64,000 nt of DNA from Salvia splendens (Eukaryota; Streptophyta; Magnoliopsida; Lamiales; Lamiaceae), in NCBI RefSeq assembly GCF_004379255.2, contig NC_056049.1, positions 4,836,001 through 4,900,000 on the forward strand, read 5' to 3'. Below are positions 33,273 through 44,190 of the stretch, piece after piece. Both the position numbers and the translations under genes were made by a program. The notes beneath the pieces were generated by a model. It worked only from the letters and a program-made list of their open reading frames with translations, did no database searches and had not been told where the DNA came from. How positions within the stretch are numbered: position 1 is the first letter of the stretch; every line of letters begins with the position of its first letter.

Positions 33273-35932
33273 GTATGTACCCCTTAAGTATATAACTAGA
33301 GAACAAATTTCAGCCACAAGATCAAGAAATTAAGGGCTAAGATTACTTTTAGAATTCTAGCATTATATTCATCTTTTGATTCACTATATGAATAATTTAG
33401 TTCACTCGAGGGTATATTGGTCATTTTGCTGAATTAAAATGAGGTGGGTCTTCTTTTTCCCTAATTTGAACATTCCACTTCCGGTCTCTTCTCTAAACCT
33501 CCTTCTCTCTCTCTCGAATACATAGGGTTCCGCCACCGTGACCTCCATTCTTCGTCATGTTTCCTCCATTCCAACCGTTATTTCCTCCATTCCTCGTCGT
33601 CGCATAGTTAGGGCTCATCACCGTGCTTTCCTCCGTCAATTTCCGGCGTTGTGTCCTCCATTCCTCACCGCCTCACGATCGCTGCGATTGCGTTTTCTTC
33701 TAATCCAGTTTGTAAAATTAAAATCTATTATAAGTTTCTGATTTTTTTTCTTTGAGCAATAGTTGGAGAATCGGAAAAAAGTATCACTGCCTGTTTTTTT
33801 TTCTTATTGAAATGTGAGGTTTGAAAATATATTTGGTGTGATCTTGTGCAGTGTATTTCTGTTGACAACGTTTCAAAGAGCTTGACGCGGAGAAAGATCA
33901 CTACATGCTCAATATACTTCACTAGACGCAGAGCATATACATCACTATATGCTCAATATACTTCGCTGAAATTAAAAAAAGTACACTAAAGAGGCATGCA
34001 TAATATACTTCACTTTATGAACAATATACATCACTATATGATCAATATACTTCACTGGAATAAAAAAAAAGAGTACACTATAAGACACGCAGAATATACT
34101 TCACTATATACACAATATACATCACTATATGCTCAATATACTTCACTAAAATGGAAAAAACAGTACACTATAAGGCATGCAGAACATACAACACTATATG
34201 CACAATAGACTTCACTATATGCACAATATACATCACTATATGCACTACATGCACATTATACATCACTATATGCTCAATATACTTCACTGAAATGAAAAAA
34301 CAGTACACTATAAGACATGGAGAATATACTTCACTGTATGCTCAATATACATCATTATATGCTCAATATACTTCACCGAAATAAAAAAAAAACAGTACAC
34401 TATAAGACATGCAGAATATACTTCACTATATGCACAATATACATCACTCTATGCTCAATATACTTCACTAAAATGGAAAAACAGTACACTATAAGGCATG
34501 CAAACATACCTCACTTTATGAACAATATACATCATTATATGCTCAATATACTTCACTGAAATTTTAAAAAAAACGTACACTATAAGACATGTAGAATATA
34601 ATTCACTATATGCACAATAAACATCACTATATGCTTAATATACTTCACTAAAATGGAAAAACAGTACACTATAAGGCATGCAGATCATACTTCACTATAT
34701 GCACAATATACTTCACTATATGCACATTATACATAACTATATGCTCAATATACTTCACTGAAATGAAAAAACAGTACACTATTAGACATGGAGAATATAC
34801 TTCAATTTATGAACAATATACATCACTTTATGAATAATATACATCACTTTAGTGCACTGATTTTTATTTCAGTGAAGTATAATGAGCATATAGTGATGTA
34901 TATTGTGTATATAGTGAAGTAAATGTCGTTTATAGTGAAGTAAATATGATATTTGATATTTCAGTGAAGAATATTGTTTATAGTGTATAGTTTTTTCATT
35001 TCAGTGAAGTATATTTAGCATACAGTGATGCATATTATGCATGCCTTATAATGTATAATGAGTATATAGTGATGTATGTTGTGCATATAATGAAGTAAAT
35101 TCTGCATGTCTGATAGTGTAATATTTTTTCATTTATAGTGATGCACATAATATTTAGTGAAATGTTGTTTATAGTGAATTAAATATGATGTTTGATATTT
35201 TAGTGAAGTAAAGTGAACTAATTTTATCTTAAAGTGCACCATCTTCGATCATCTCATAATTCAATTCATGAGATGGTGAATTCAACTCTTGTGATGAAAT
35301 ATTGAATTAGCAGATCTTGAAATCGACAATTGACGATGGAGAAATAATCATTTGAGATGATATACAGATATAGTAGATCGCGAAATCCACAAGTGAGAAG
35401 GATAAATTAGCTCTTGCAATGAAGATTTTGCAATTAACAATGGAGATTGCTGAGCGTGAGCGTAAACGATGAAGATTGCAGCAAATCAACATGAGTCTTG
35501 CTACGTCTTGTTGACGCGATGGAATTTGTCGAGGAAGAGAGGGGTTCTACTATTGTTGCGACGCCGCTCCACATCGACTACGTCGGAGACCTCTTAGTGG
35601 CTGGCGGTGATGGATGAGAGAGATATGAAGTTGCAGGAGGCGGAAGAGGAGCATGAGGAGGCGAGGGCACGAGCATGGAGGTCTGTCGGTGCTGCGAGCG
35701 GTGGCGGAGCGGAGGACGGTGTCGCCGAGTTTGATTTTGTGTAAGCAATTCTGTGTGAGATTGAATGCTTTTACCATAAAATTTGGTTTCCAATAATGCC
35801 CTTATTCTATTTTTGTTAATTAAATATGAAAGATTTGCTGCCTTTATTTTTAGCCTTTGGATTGACATATTGTATGGTTGTGATTTATTCTCTAGTTATA
35901 CACTTAAAATTAGTTAGACCTTGATCACTCCT
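33273..35932. mobile_element. 2.6-kb terminal-inverted-repeat element with internal minisatellite
   Basis: The left arm has TATAACTAGAGAACAAAT at 33291-33308. The right arm has its inverted form ATTTATTCTCTAGTTATA at 35883-35900, and the similarity runs about 30 bp. (TA)n tracts lie outside both ends. Inside are a pyrimidine-rich, leader-like piece (33480-33720, CTCCATTCCTCGTCGTCGC), a large direct-then-inverted array (33870-35220) and a GC-richer piece (35500-35740) that could be captured host sequence. No transposase was found. The class is uncertain: a non-autonomous MULE or Helitron-like unit are both possible. The 18-bp arm match is direct observation; the element limits are inferred. 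Confidence 0.6.
33870..35220. repeat. Head-to-head minisatellite (about 21-bp subunits)
   Basis: From 33870 to about 34850 the sequence repeats ATATGCACAATATACATCAC and ATATGCTCAATATACTTCAC subunits of 21 bp. These are grouped into units of about 90 bp with a spacer containing CAGTACACTATAAG. From about 34870 to 35220 the same motifs appear reverse-complemented (CAGTGAAGTATAATGAGCAT). The two arms are separated by only about 20 bases. Short open frames through the array are products of the repeat and are not genes. Confidence 0.9.
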
Positions 35933-35955
35933 CTATATATATATATATAGAGGAG
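35928..35955. repeat. Perfect palindrome around (TA)n
   Basis: CTCCTC, then a (TA)n run, then GAGGAG: a self-complementary junction between two repeat elements. Confidence 0.85.
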
Positions 35956-36275
35956 TTTAGGGATGTATTCATTTCCTTTTTGTATCTTTTGTTCTTTGTT
36001 CTTTTTATTCTTAGCCCCACGATTTTGTCATCCGACGGTTAGATTGGTGCCACATGTCATTTAATAATGCAGATTTTCAGTTGAATAATGCACACCGACT
36101 AATAATGCACCATTATAGTATAATAATGCAGATTTTCAGTTGAATAATGCACACCGACTAATAATACACCATTATAGTGTAATAATGCAGATCATCTGGA
36201 CCGTTGATGAATGAGATCTAACGGCCCATATTAAGAAGAATAAAGGATCTAAGGGATGAATAGGAAATAACGTTC

Positions 36276-36277
<2 letters not shown>
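35951..36277. mobile_element. Short repeat element between (TA)n tracts
   Basis: About 327 bp. The left end (TAGGGATGTATTCATTTCC) and the right end (CTAAGGGATGAATAGGAAAT) share imperfect inverted and direct similarity. Inside, a 60-bp unit starting AATAATGCAGATTTTCAG occurs twice in tandem (about 36064-36185). No coding capacity. The (TA)n runs on both sides suggest either preference for TA microsatellites or end growth; this is inference. Confidence 0.5.

Positions 36278-36313
<36 letters not shown>
36278..36313. repeat. (TA)n microsatellite
   Basis: About 18 TA units, the longest such run in the window. Confidence 0.9.
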
Positions 36314-36317
<4 letters not shown>

Positions 36318-38267
36318 CTAAAATGAGAATCTTTTTATTTAAGAACAATACAAAAGATTATAAAAACTATATTAAAATAAATTAAATGGAGTAGTGAATA
36401 AAATATGAAAGAAAATAAAATAGAGATGATGAGAGAATAAAGTAAGATACAATATGATCAAATGTGTTACTTTATAATAGAAAAAGAAAATAATTCAAGT
36501 ATAGTGGGACGATAAAAAAAATACGTCTAAGAGGAAGTACCATTTTTAGCACATGGATTACGAAAGTTTACTATAGATGCATGTCCTTGATTAATGAATG
36601 CATGCCATAGGTTCAATTAGAGAGGTCAATTGGACCAATTTTAGTCGCGTTACAGGTTAATCCGACTGTTATAAGTTATTTTGTCCATCTTTTACACAAG
36701 GAGTATATTTTTAAGAGAAAAAAAAGATGAAAATGTAGAAGAATAGTTAGAATGAAAGATTGTGACACGTGATAAATGAAAATAAGTATAAAGTTAATTC
36801 TTTTACTGCAATTAAATTAGTACTGATAGCCATAGGATTAACTATATACCATTCAATGCAACATTTTCAAGTTCGTATAATAAGATGTGTTTATTTTAAC
36901 CAATTCCTATATAGAAAAATATTATACTCGTACCTATATTATACTGTATGATTATTATTCTCATTTTAATTCATTAAAAAAAGTACTCCTAATGATTATT
37001 TTAAAAATATTATGTGTGAAATACAAAATCTTAATAATATAGTAAAAGTTAATCAAAATGAAAATAAAATCTTAAAAACAATTATAAACGCTAATTAATA
37101 TAAAATTTACATTTAATAATGATTATAAAGTCGGTCATCCCTCAATCTACATTTGTCCCACTCATAACTTTCTACTAATTATGAAATAATCATTTACTGA
37201 TTACATATTAAGTTAAATAATCATAAATATTATCTCGATGCAATAAACAGTACTATCATTATAACTCGATCCAAATCTGAACTTAAAATTTAATCCATTA
37301 GAAAAAGTGAAATTAAAATAAAGAAGACTTTACTAGACACGAGCAGAGCACAATGAAGGAAAATATATAGAGATTAGAGTCTTGTGCTTATTTATGTCGC
37401 GGAATTATTTAGTCTCTTAAATATATATATTTTTAATTCCGATAATGATTTACTAAGCAAGATTAAACACACAAGATTCTTTTACAAAATCAAGCCATTT
37501 ATAAGACTGGGCCCACAGGATCTTTTTATATGAACGCCGAGCCGTTTACTTATTTTAAAATCATCAAATTGTTGTACTCCTACCTTTTTTATTTGTTACT
37601 ATTCCAGTATCAAATTATGGTAGGTTCTTCAAATTAGACGTATTAGAGAATCTGTTAATTATACATGAATTTTGTGGGGAAGTTGGTGATATACTCATAT
37701 AGGAGAAAAGAGAAAATTATACTTTTAACTTATCAAAAATAGTAAAAATAAAATGAAACTTTTTATAAGGGGTCAGAATAATAAAATGAGACTTGTAATG
37801 AAGACACGAGGAAATAATAATGGTATGGAACAAAGTAGATCGAGAAAGCATTTAGCAATTTAGCATGAAACAAAATTGCTTTATGTAAAGAGTTGCAAAT
37901 GGTCTCACCATCATTTTGTAGCTTTGCACGCGTTACTGTGCAATTGAGCACGAAACCACTCTACTCATTGTCATTGCTTTTTTCCATTTGTTTGTTGTTA
38001 ATCTAATTTATAAATAATTTAATCATGTCATTAACTTTATTTGTTGAAATCAAATCTAAATACAAAAATTAAGACAAATGTTGAAAAGGTAGAATTATGA
38101 CAATGACGCTACTTGTATAGTTAAAAGTGAAGAATTATAAGCGCCAACTGTAATAGCCAGTTCGATCCAATCTAGGTCTATGATCCGATATATATTGAAA
38201 CTATAATATCTTTCTCACGGGCTTAATCAAAGTAGGATTGGTTCTAGTCTCAAAATCATTAAAATCT
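36314..38267. other. AT-rich intergenic
   Basis: A worn Stowaway-like stretch is visible at about 36365-36540 (AGTGGGACGAT near its right end). No gene was recognised. Confidence 0.4.
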
Positions 38268-38685
38268 GGAATATTGGTCTCTAAAACCATGAACTTTGCC
38301 CAAAATTTGGTCTTTTCCATAAACTTTGAAATTGGTGTATAATATCACAGACTTTGCATTTTGTTTAGTATTTCCCAAATCCACTTAAATAAGATATTTT
38401 CATCAAAATCTTATTTTACGTAGGCAACCGTGATACGTTTTATGATATTTTAAACCACTTTGTAAGTTCATGACATGTAGGATAAAAATTCACGTTGAAA
38501 ATCACGTTGATTTAATTGTGTCAAGTATGATAAAAATAACTCGTAAGTTAGTCAAATATAGTAATAGACATGTTGTGGGAAATACCAAATAAAGTGTAAA
38601 GTTTGTGATATTATATACCAATTTTAAAGTTTGTGAGAAATATCAAATTTTAGGTAAAGTTTATGGTTTTAGGGACCAATTTCCC
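38268..38685. mobile_element. MULE-type MITE with long inverted arms
   Basis: About 418 bp with terminal inverted repeats of roughly 110 bp. The left arm contains CTAAAACCATGAACTTTGCC and the right arm, reversed, CTAAAACCATAAACTTTACC. Flanking 9-mers TTAAAATCT and TTAAAAATT agree at seven of nine positions, as expected of an old Mutator-type target duplication. Non-coding. Confidence 0.7.
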
Positions 38686-39250
38686 TTAAAAATTTAACTT
38701 AGATGTTAATTGCTAATTTTGGCTCAAAATCGAAATAGCGAAAAAGGATGAAAAATCAGAAAAAATGACTAAAATCATTAAAAAAAACAAATGTTTTGAA
38801 TCGAAACATGAATTTCTTGTTAGCTATTGTAATTTTCTTTTAAAAAAATTAGAATAGTCAATTCCAATTTCAATTTCTTTGAAATCGGAATCCCAGTTCC
38901 GGATTGGAAGTGTAGACGGTTTTGTAACTAGCATCATAATTAATGATAGTAGCACCTTCCATTTCTTAAATTTTCGTCGTAATATTCCAGATTCATTTCT
39001 TTTTCTCAAATATCATGTGTTTATTTTGGTTTTCAAAACTGATTTTAGGGAAAATGCATTAATTAGTCCTAGCTAGAACATTCGTTGAGCCAATTCCAAC
39101 TTTCACATGCAGTATGATCCTTTCCTAGTAATAATACAATAAAATGGTACTAGTTGATATCATGATATACGTGTAACGTGCGTTCTCCAACACCATGAGC
39201 GCGATACAATTTACAGACATTAATTCACCTTATTTAACACTTAACTATAT

Positions 39251-39696
39251 AGGATTATATTAAGATGACAACCATTTTTAAAGTGACAATGTACCACCAA
39301 TCTCGTGCTGCCATGTGACACGTTATTCAACAATATTAGAGGTTTATCCAGCAATATTCACGTAGTAGGCGTTTACAAATTACATGATAGTAATAGGTGA
39401 ATTGCACTGTAGATTGTTGAGTATTGCAGTATAGACATAGAATGTTTCAGTTGCAGTATGTGTATAGACAGATTGCTTTTTGATACCGTTATTTTGCTAT
39501 ATAGACAATAATGCAATATACTACACTCCACACTGCAATCCACGTAGTACTATCATGCAATATGTAGAAATTCATCTAAAACGCTTATTATGATATTGCT
39601 GGATACGCCCCTGATATTGCTGGATAGCGTGCCACGTGACAGCACAGGTTTGTGGTACGTTGTCACTCTAACTATGGTGACACCCTAATGCTCCCC
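39251..39696. mobile_element. MULE-type MITE with perfect 9-bp target duplication
   Basis: 446 bp. TAACTATAT occurs exactly at both flanks (39242-39250 and 39697-39705). The inverted arms are about 90 bp (left AGTGACAATGTACCACCAAT; right, reversed, AGTGACAACGTACCACAAAC). No coding capacity. A 9-bp duplication with long arms is typical of Mutator-like elements. Confidence 0.85.
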
Positions 39697-39845
39697 TAAC
39701 TATATATTCAAACTAAAAATTTAATCATCATTATTAGTATATTAATCTAGTACTCCCTCCGTCCCATAAAAATATGCACTATTTCCTTTTTAGTCCGTCT
39801 CACAAGAATTTGCACTTTCTAATTTGGAAAATCCTTTCTCTCTAA

Positions 39846-40853
39846 GAATATCCACAATGGCGCCTAGCGTACCGCCTAGCCGAGCCCCGGCGCTAAGCGG
39901 TGCGCTCGGCGAACCATTGCAACCGCCTAGCGCTAGGCGATATACGGGCGCTGGGCGATCCGCTCGGCGCCATTGCAGGGTCCGGATCGCCGAGCGCATC
40001 GCCCAGCCGATTTTAAATTTTTTTTTATTTAATGTTTTTTTAATGAACCTTATTCTTGGTTGTTTTTCTTTTATAGAGACATCCTTGAATGTTTTATGTT
40101 CCACTTTCGATGTGAGACAAAATCATTCTTGGTTGTTTCTCTTTTATAGAGACATTCTTGAATGTTTTATGTTCCACTTTCGATGTGAGACAAAATCGTT
40201 CTTGGTTGTTTCTCTTTTATAGAGACATTCTTGAATATTTTATGTTCCACTTTCGATGTGGTACAAAATCATTCTTGGTTGTTTCTCTTTTGTAGAGACA
40301 TCCTTGAATATTTTATGTTCCACTTTCGATGTGGGACAAAATCATTCTTGGTTGTTTCTCTTTTATAGAGACATCCTTGAATGTTTTATGTTCCACTTTC
40401 GATGTGGGACAAAATCATTCTTGGTTGTTTCTCTTTTATAGAGACATCCTTGAATGTTTTATGTTCCACTTTCGATGTGGGACAAAATCATTCTTGGTTG
40501 TTTCTCTTTTATAGAGACATCCTTGAATATTTTATGTTCCACTTTCGATGTGGGACAAACTTATTCTTAGTTGTGTTTTTTTAATTAATGTACTTTTTAA
40601 AATTTTAATAATATTATTGAGTTTTCCCGTATCTGTGTCGTAAATTTAATTCCGTATTTTGTGTGATTGTCAATTATTATTTGTTTTATATAATTAGGAG
40701 TGATGTGGCTAGGCTATGGCTAGGCTATTGATGGGCTATTTGCTTGTCTTGATGATGTGGCAAGAGGATTTTTAGTGCTGATGATGTGGCAAGAGAAGTT
40801 TGTGGCTAGGCTATGGCTGGACTATTGCTGGGCTATTCCTATTGTGGATGGCC
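39846..40853. mobile_element. PIF/Harbinger-like non-autonomous element
   Basis: 1,008 bp flanked by TAA on both sides (39843-39845 and 40854-40856). Ends are GAATATCCACAATGGCG and, reversed, GGCCATCCACAATAGGA. The left subterminal part is GC-rich with many GCCTAGC/GCTAGGC and GGCGC motifs. The centre is a 73-bp tandem array. It has no coding capacity. The end type and 3-bp duplication match the two ORF1-bearing elements at 45317 and 56591. Confidence 0.75.
40051..40577 (+). repeat. 73-bp tandem array, about 7 copies
   Basis: Each unit contains TTGTTTCTCTTTTATAGAGA, then CATCCTTGAAT and CCACTTTCGATGTG. Successive copies start about 73 bp apart (for example 40132, 40205, 40278, 40351, 40424, 40497). 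Copies are almost identical, differing mainly at ATGT/ATAT and GAGAC/GGGAC positions, which implies recent expansion. 73 is not a multiple of three, so the open frames through it shift from copy to copy and are not genes. Confidence 0.95.
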
Positions 40854-41207
40854 TAATGAGGTGTGACTCATTCTCCACTAACAATATTGTAATTATTTTT
40901 TCTTTCTACCTCTCTCTTACTTTACCAGTTTTATATTAAAACTAGTGACGTCCCCTAAGTGTATATTCTTTGAAGACGGATGGAGTTAATTAATGGAAAT
41001 TAACGGCGCTACACGATCCTACCTCAGTATTTTTCCTCACTCTAAATGTAAAGCAATTGTTTGCAAGAGCTATCCAAGGAAAATGATTGAAAATGACACA
41101 TTGAGGGAAAGTTATCTAAAACTACATATATTATGCCTCTATTTTCTTAAAAATCACATACTATTAAATTATTAATAATATTTTTCAAACATACACGTAG
41201 GGTCCTG

Positions 41208-41855
41208 TTAGATTGAGATTTTTGGGCCTAATTGAGAACTAAAATGCATTTTCAGCCACTCATTCACAATTATCGTGCGATATCAACTACGGAGACATTA
41301 TGTCAACTAGGAGACATAATTGTCATTTTCGCGCGATGTCAACTACAGATACATTATGTCAACTACGATGTCAACAGCAAACGTTATTTATGTCAACTAT
41401 TATGTCAACAACAACATTTTACAAATAATTAATCTCAACAACAAATATTTTCATGTCAACGACCTATATTATTTATGTCAACAACCTATATTATTTATGT
41501 CAACAACAACGTTTTACGTATAATATATGTAGATATATGTAGTTGACATTATATGTACGTAGTTGATATGGATTATATATGTAATTGACATGGATTGTAC
41601 ATATAGTTGACATTATATGTGTATAGTTGACATGAATTGTATATGTAGTTGTCATTATATGTGTGTAGTTGACATGAATTGTATATGTAGTTGAAATTAT
41701 ATGTGTAGTTAACATGAATTGTATATGTAGTTGAAATTATATGTGTGTAGTTAACATGAATTGTATATGTAGTTGACATAGATTATATATGTAGTTGACA
41801 TTATATGTGCGTAGTTGACATTAAAAAAGGGAGATAGCTAAATCTTGAATCTAAC
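41208..41855. mobile_element. Inverted-repeat element with GTTGACAT minisatellite
   Basis: The outer arms are GTTAGATTGAGATT (41208) and, reversed, GTTAGATTCAAGATT (41841-41855). Inside, the left half (about 41320-41515) carries ATGTCAAC motifs and the right half (about 41530-41825) carries the reverse, GTAGTTGACAT, in dimers of about 42 bp made of 20-22-bp units. No coding capacity. The layout parallels the array at 33870-35220, although the unit sequences differ. Confidence 0.6.
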
Positions 41856-42019
41856 TCTTAGCAACGAATTCCTAACTAGGGAATATCACCAAACACCTAG
41901 AGTGCGTTATGATTAAGCTTGATTCCCCAATCTAGCTCACATCCAACACAATTGATAATCCAAACCCTAAAACTTCCAATTCCATAAACGAATCAATAAT
42001 TAAGCTTGCAAAAAGTTCA

Positions 42020-42438
42020 AATGCCACCGCCGCCGCCGACAAATACCCCAACGTTTCCTTTAGCATCTGGACACCGACCGACCGCACGTGCGAGGCAGTG
42101 AAGAACCGCCTTATTTAAGCCCTCTATTCCCCCTCCATTCTCTCCAAGCGATACAGCACCGTTTCGCATGAAAAGCGGTCGAAGCCGCCAAGCTCATCGA
42201 GTAGGAGGCCTTCGAGGTCGCCAGAAATGCGGTGTCCGCTGATGACGACGTGATCTAGATTTTGCAGGTCTATTCCAAGGAAATTAGCAAGCGGATGCTT
42301 GACACCGTGAAGGCCAGATCTGGAGAGTCGGCGGTTGCTCCGGAGACCGACGAGCCGCACAAGGCGGAGGAGGAGGACGCAGGGTCATCCGCGCTGCTGC
42401 AGAGCGAGAAAACTGAGTCCGTTGCCGATGATGAATAA
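42020..42438 (+). pseudogene. WPP: WPP-domain (nuclear-envelope targeting) gene, broken
   Basis: Conceptual translation gives DKYPNVSFSIWTPTDRTCEA and VKNRLI, a stop, then SILSKRYSTVS, a frame shift near 42170, EAAKLIE, a stop, EAFEVA, a further stop near ILQVYSKEISKRMLDTVKAR, and an acidic tail to the stop at 42436-42438. This is the order of plant WPP proteins (MAF1/WPP1-3), small intronless genes whose products bind WIT/RanGAP partners at the nuclear envelope and Golgi. The signature W-P-P reads W-T-P here. Three stops and one shift show it is not functional. Every remaining block is collinear with the family, so decay is by point changes rather than rearrangement. The N-terminal part before residue AAADKYP is not clear. 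Confidence 0.8.
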
Positions 42439-43948
42439 GTAACTGGAATTACCATTCTGCTCTTTCATAAATAATTAATCCTAAAATAATTTCTATATGG
42501 CAAATTCTGGAGTACTCATTTAATAAAAATGAGTGACTGATAATGCATCGCAATTCTAATTAGACTAAAAAATCTCAATTGATCACAACCCCATATATGC
42601 ATGTGACTTTCAAACTTTTGTCCTGACGTATAAAATCCGTAAAATATTTGATTAATGGTTCCATTAGTGTTTGCTGACCAGACAATACTAATCGAATACT
42701 CCTTGTTATCCAAATAGTAGCTACATATATTTATAAGAAATCAGAGTCTTTTGAAAATAAAAATACTAATTAAAAATAAAAGATAAAATTTACTATATTT
42801 ACTTCACAACCGAGAACACAGTCACTAGCAACCGTCAAGAATGAGAAAGTTTTTTAATGCGTAGATGATGTATTTAAAAGTATAAATTAACATCCTTAAA
42901 CAAATTAAGAAAATGTCTTCAGCATTTTTTTCGCAGCTATTCAAGTATAAAAAAGGATGCCAAAAACCCAGTATACATATGGGTTTATAACTCACCTATA
43001 ACGCATATACACACAAAATACATGTAAACCAAATCCTAAGTCTGAAAACCTCCAACTCCCAACAAACCAGCTTATACCTTATGTAGTGTAAAATAAAATA
43101 GTACGAGTAATTTTAAAAAAAAGGTTATGTTAGTGCCTAGTTTTATCTTTATACTATCTAAAAATGAATATAGATCATATCAGTTTAAAGTTAGAAATAG
43201 ATTTAGGAAGACAATGGCAATATAATAGGAGTATTTAGAAATTACAACTCAAACTGATCATATTTGAAAAAGCTTACATCTTCACATTGATTGAATACAG
43301 TGAGGTGAGTCACTAGAAAGCAACTGAACAAATTCTGGAAGCTGGAAATGTGATTAAAGTTATAAATGTGGTCATTACAACTCAATATAAAAGGTATGGG
43401 GTTTTCCACAATTGTCGGATCAATTTTATAAGAAAAATAAATGTTTCAGATCATGACCATTCGAGTTCTCAGTTGAGTACTTGATATCCAGATCATTCAA
43501 TCCTAATACCTACCTACTTTCACTCTATATTTGTCAATCCTAATAAATGTTTCAGATCATGACCATTCAAGGATATAGTATTTGTGTTATGTTGATGAAC
43601 TGGCTCCAAGTATGTGATGGATCTTGGCTTTACCAAACCGTTTGTTATCTTATTGATGTTACTTACAAAAAATATTAGGAGTGGGATAAAGGGTCGTTTT
43701 TGTCCTATCGTTTGTTGCATTTATCCAAAAATGGTTGTTAATGAAACGTTTCCTAAAATGGAAACAACTTCATCTCTTCTTTTTCATCTTTCTTTTTTTA
43801 CTCTATTCATTAACTCACAAAATAACATTGTATCAAATCCCCTGCCAGAAACCAAATGTTTCATATTTATTGGGATAGAGAGAATAGTAAATGACAATTA
43901 TGTGTGATGTGTAACTTCAAAGTTCAAACCAAATAATAAAAACAAATA
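42439..43948. other. AT-rich intergenic
   Basis: A 27-bp class direct repeat (AATGTTTCAGATCATGACCA) occurs at 43440 and 43547. No gene seen. Confidence 0.4.
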
Positions 43949-44190
43949 CTCCCTATGATCTACGTTACCTGCACTTTTCTATAGTTAATTAGGTAGTATA
44001 TTATAGTTAATTACACTAAGTAATCTCATTACACTTAAAATACTATTTTAATTAAGTATATTATAATTAGTTAAGTGTTTCTTTATTAAGTGATCTCATT
44101 GCACTTAAAATACTACTTTAATTATACTAAAAATCAATCTCAATTTTGCGACCTAAAAAGAAAAATGTGAGTAACATGTGACGCATGGAG
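43949..44190. mobile_element. Stowaway-type MITE
   Basis: 242 bp with TA on both sides. Ends are CTCCCTATGATCTACGTTAC and the reverse of GTAACATGTGACGCATGGAG. Same subfamily as 31154-31387, but older by the look of its ends. Confidence 0.75.

Larger units (their letters stand above)
39753..40986. mobile_element. Stowaway-type MITE interrupted by another element
   Basis: Left end CTCCCTCCGTCCCATAAAAA with TA before it; right end, reversed, CTCCATCCGTCTTCAAAGAA with TTA after it. Without the 1,008-bp insertion (39846-40853) and its TAA duplication, about 223 bp remain, the normal size for this family here. Confidence 0.75.

Noticed and set aside
33996..34559. Three open frames of 70-80 codons
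   Set aside because: Translations of the AT-rich minisatellite (NILHRNKK-type repeats), not genes.
40051..40577. Regular repeats that could suggest a CRISPR-like array
   Set aside because: Units are head-to-tail 73-bp copies without unique spacers, in a plant transposon. It is a minisatellite.
40256..40584. Overlapping open frames of about 61 codons
   Set aside because: They are the same tandem repeat read in shifting frames; 73 bp is not a multiple of three, and there is no gene context.
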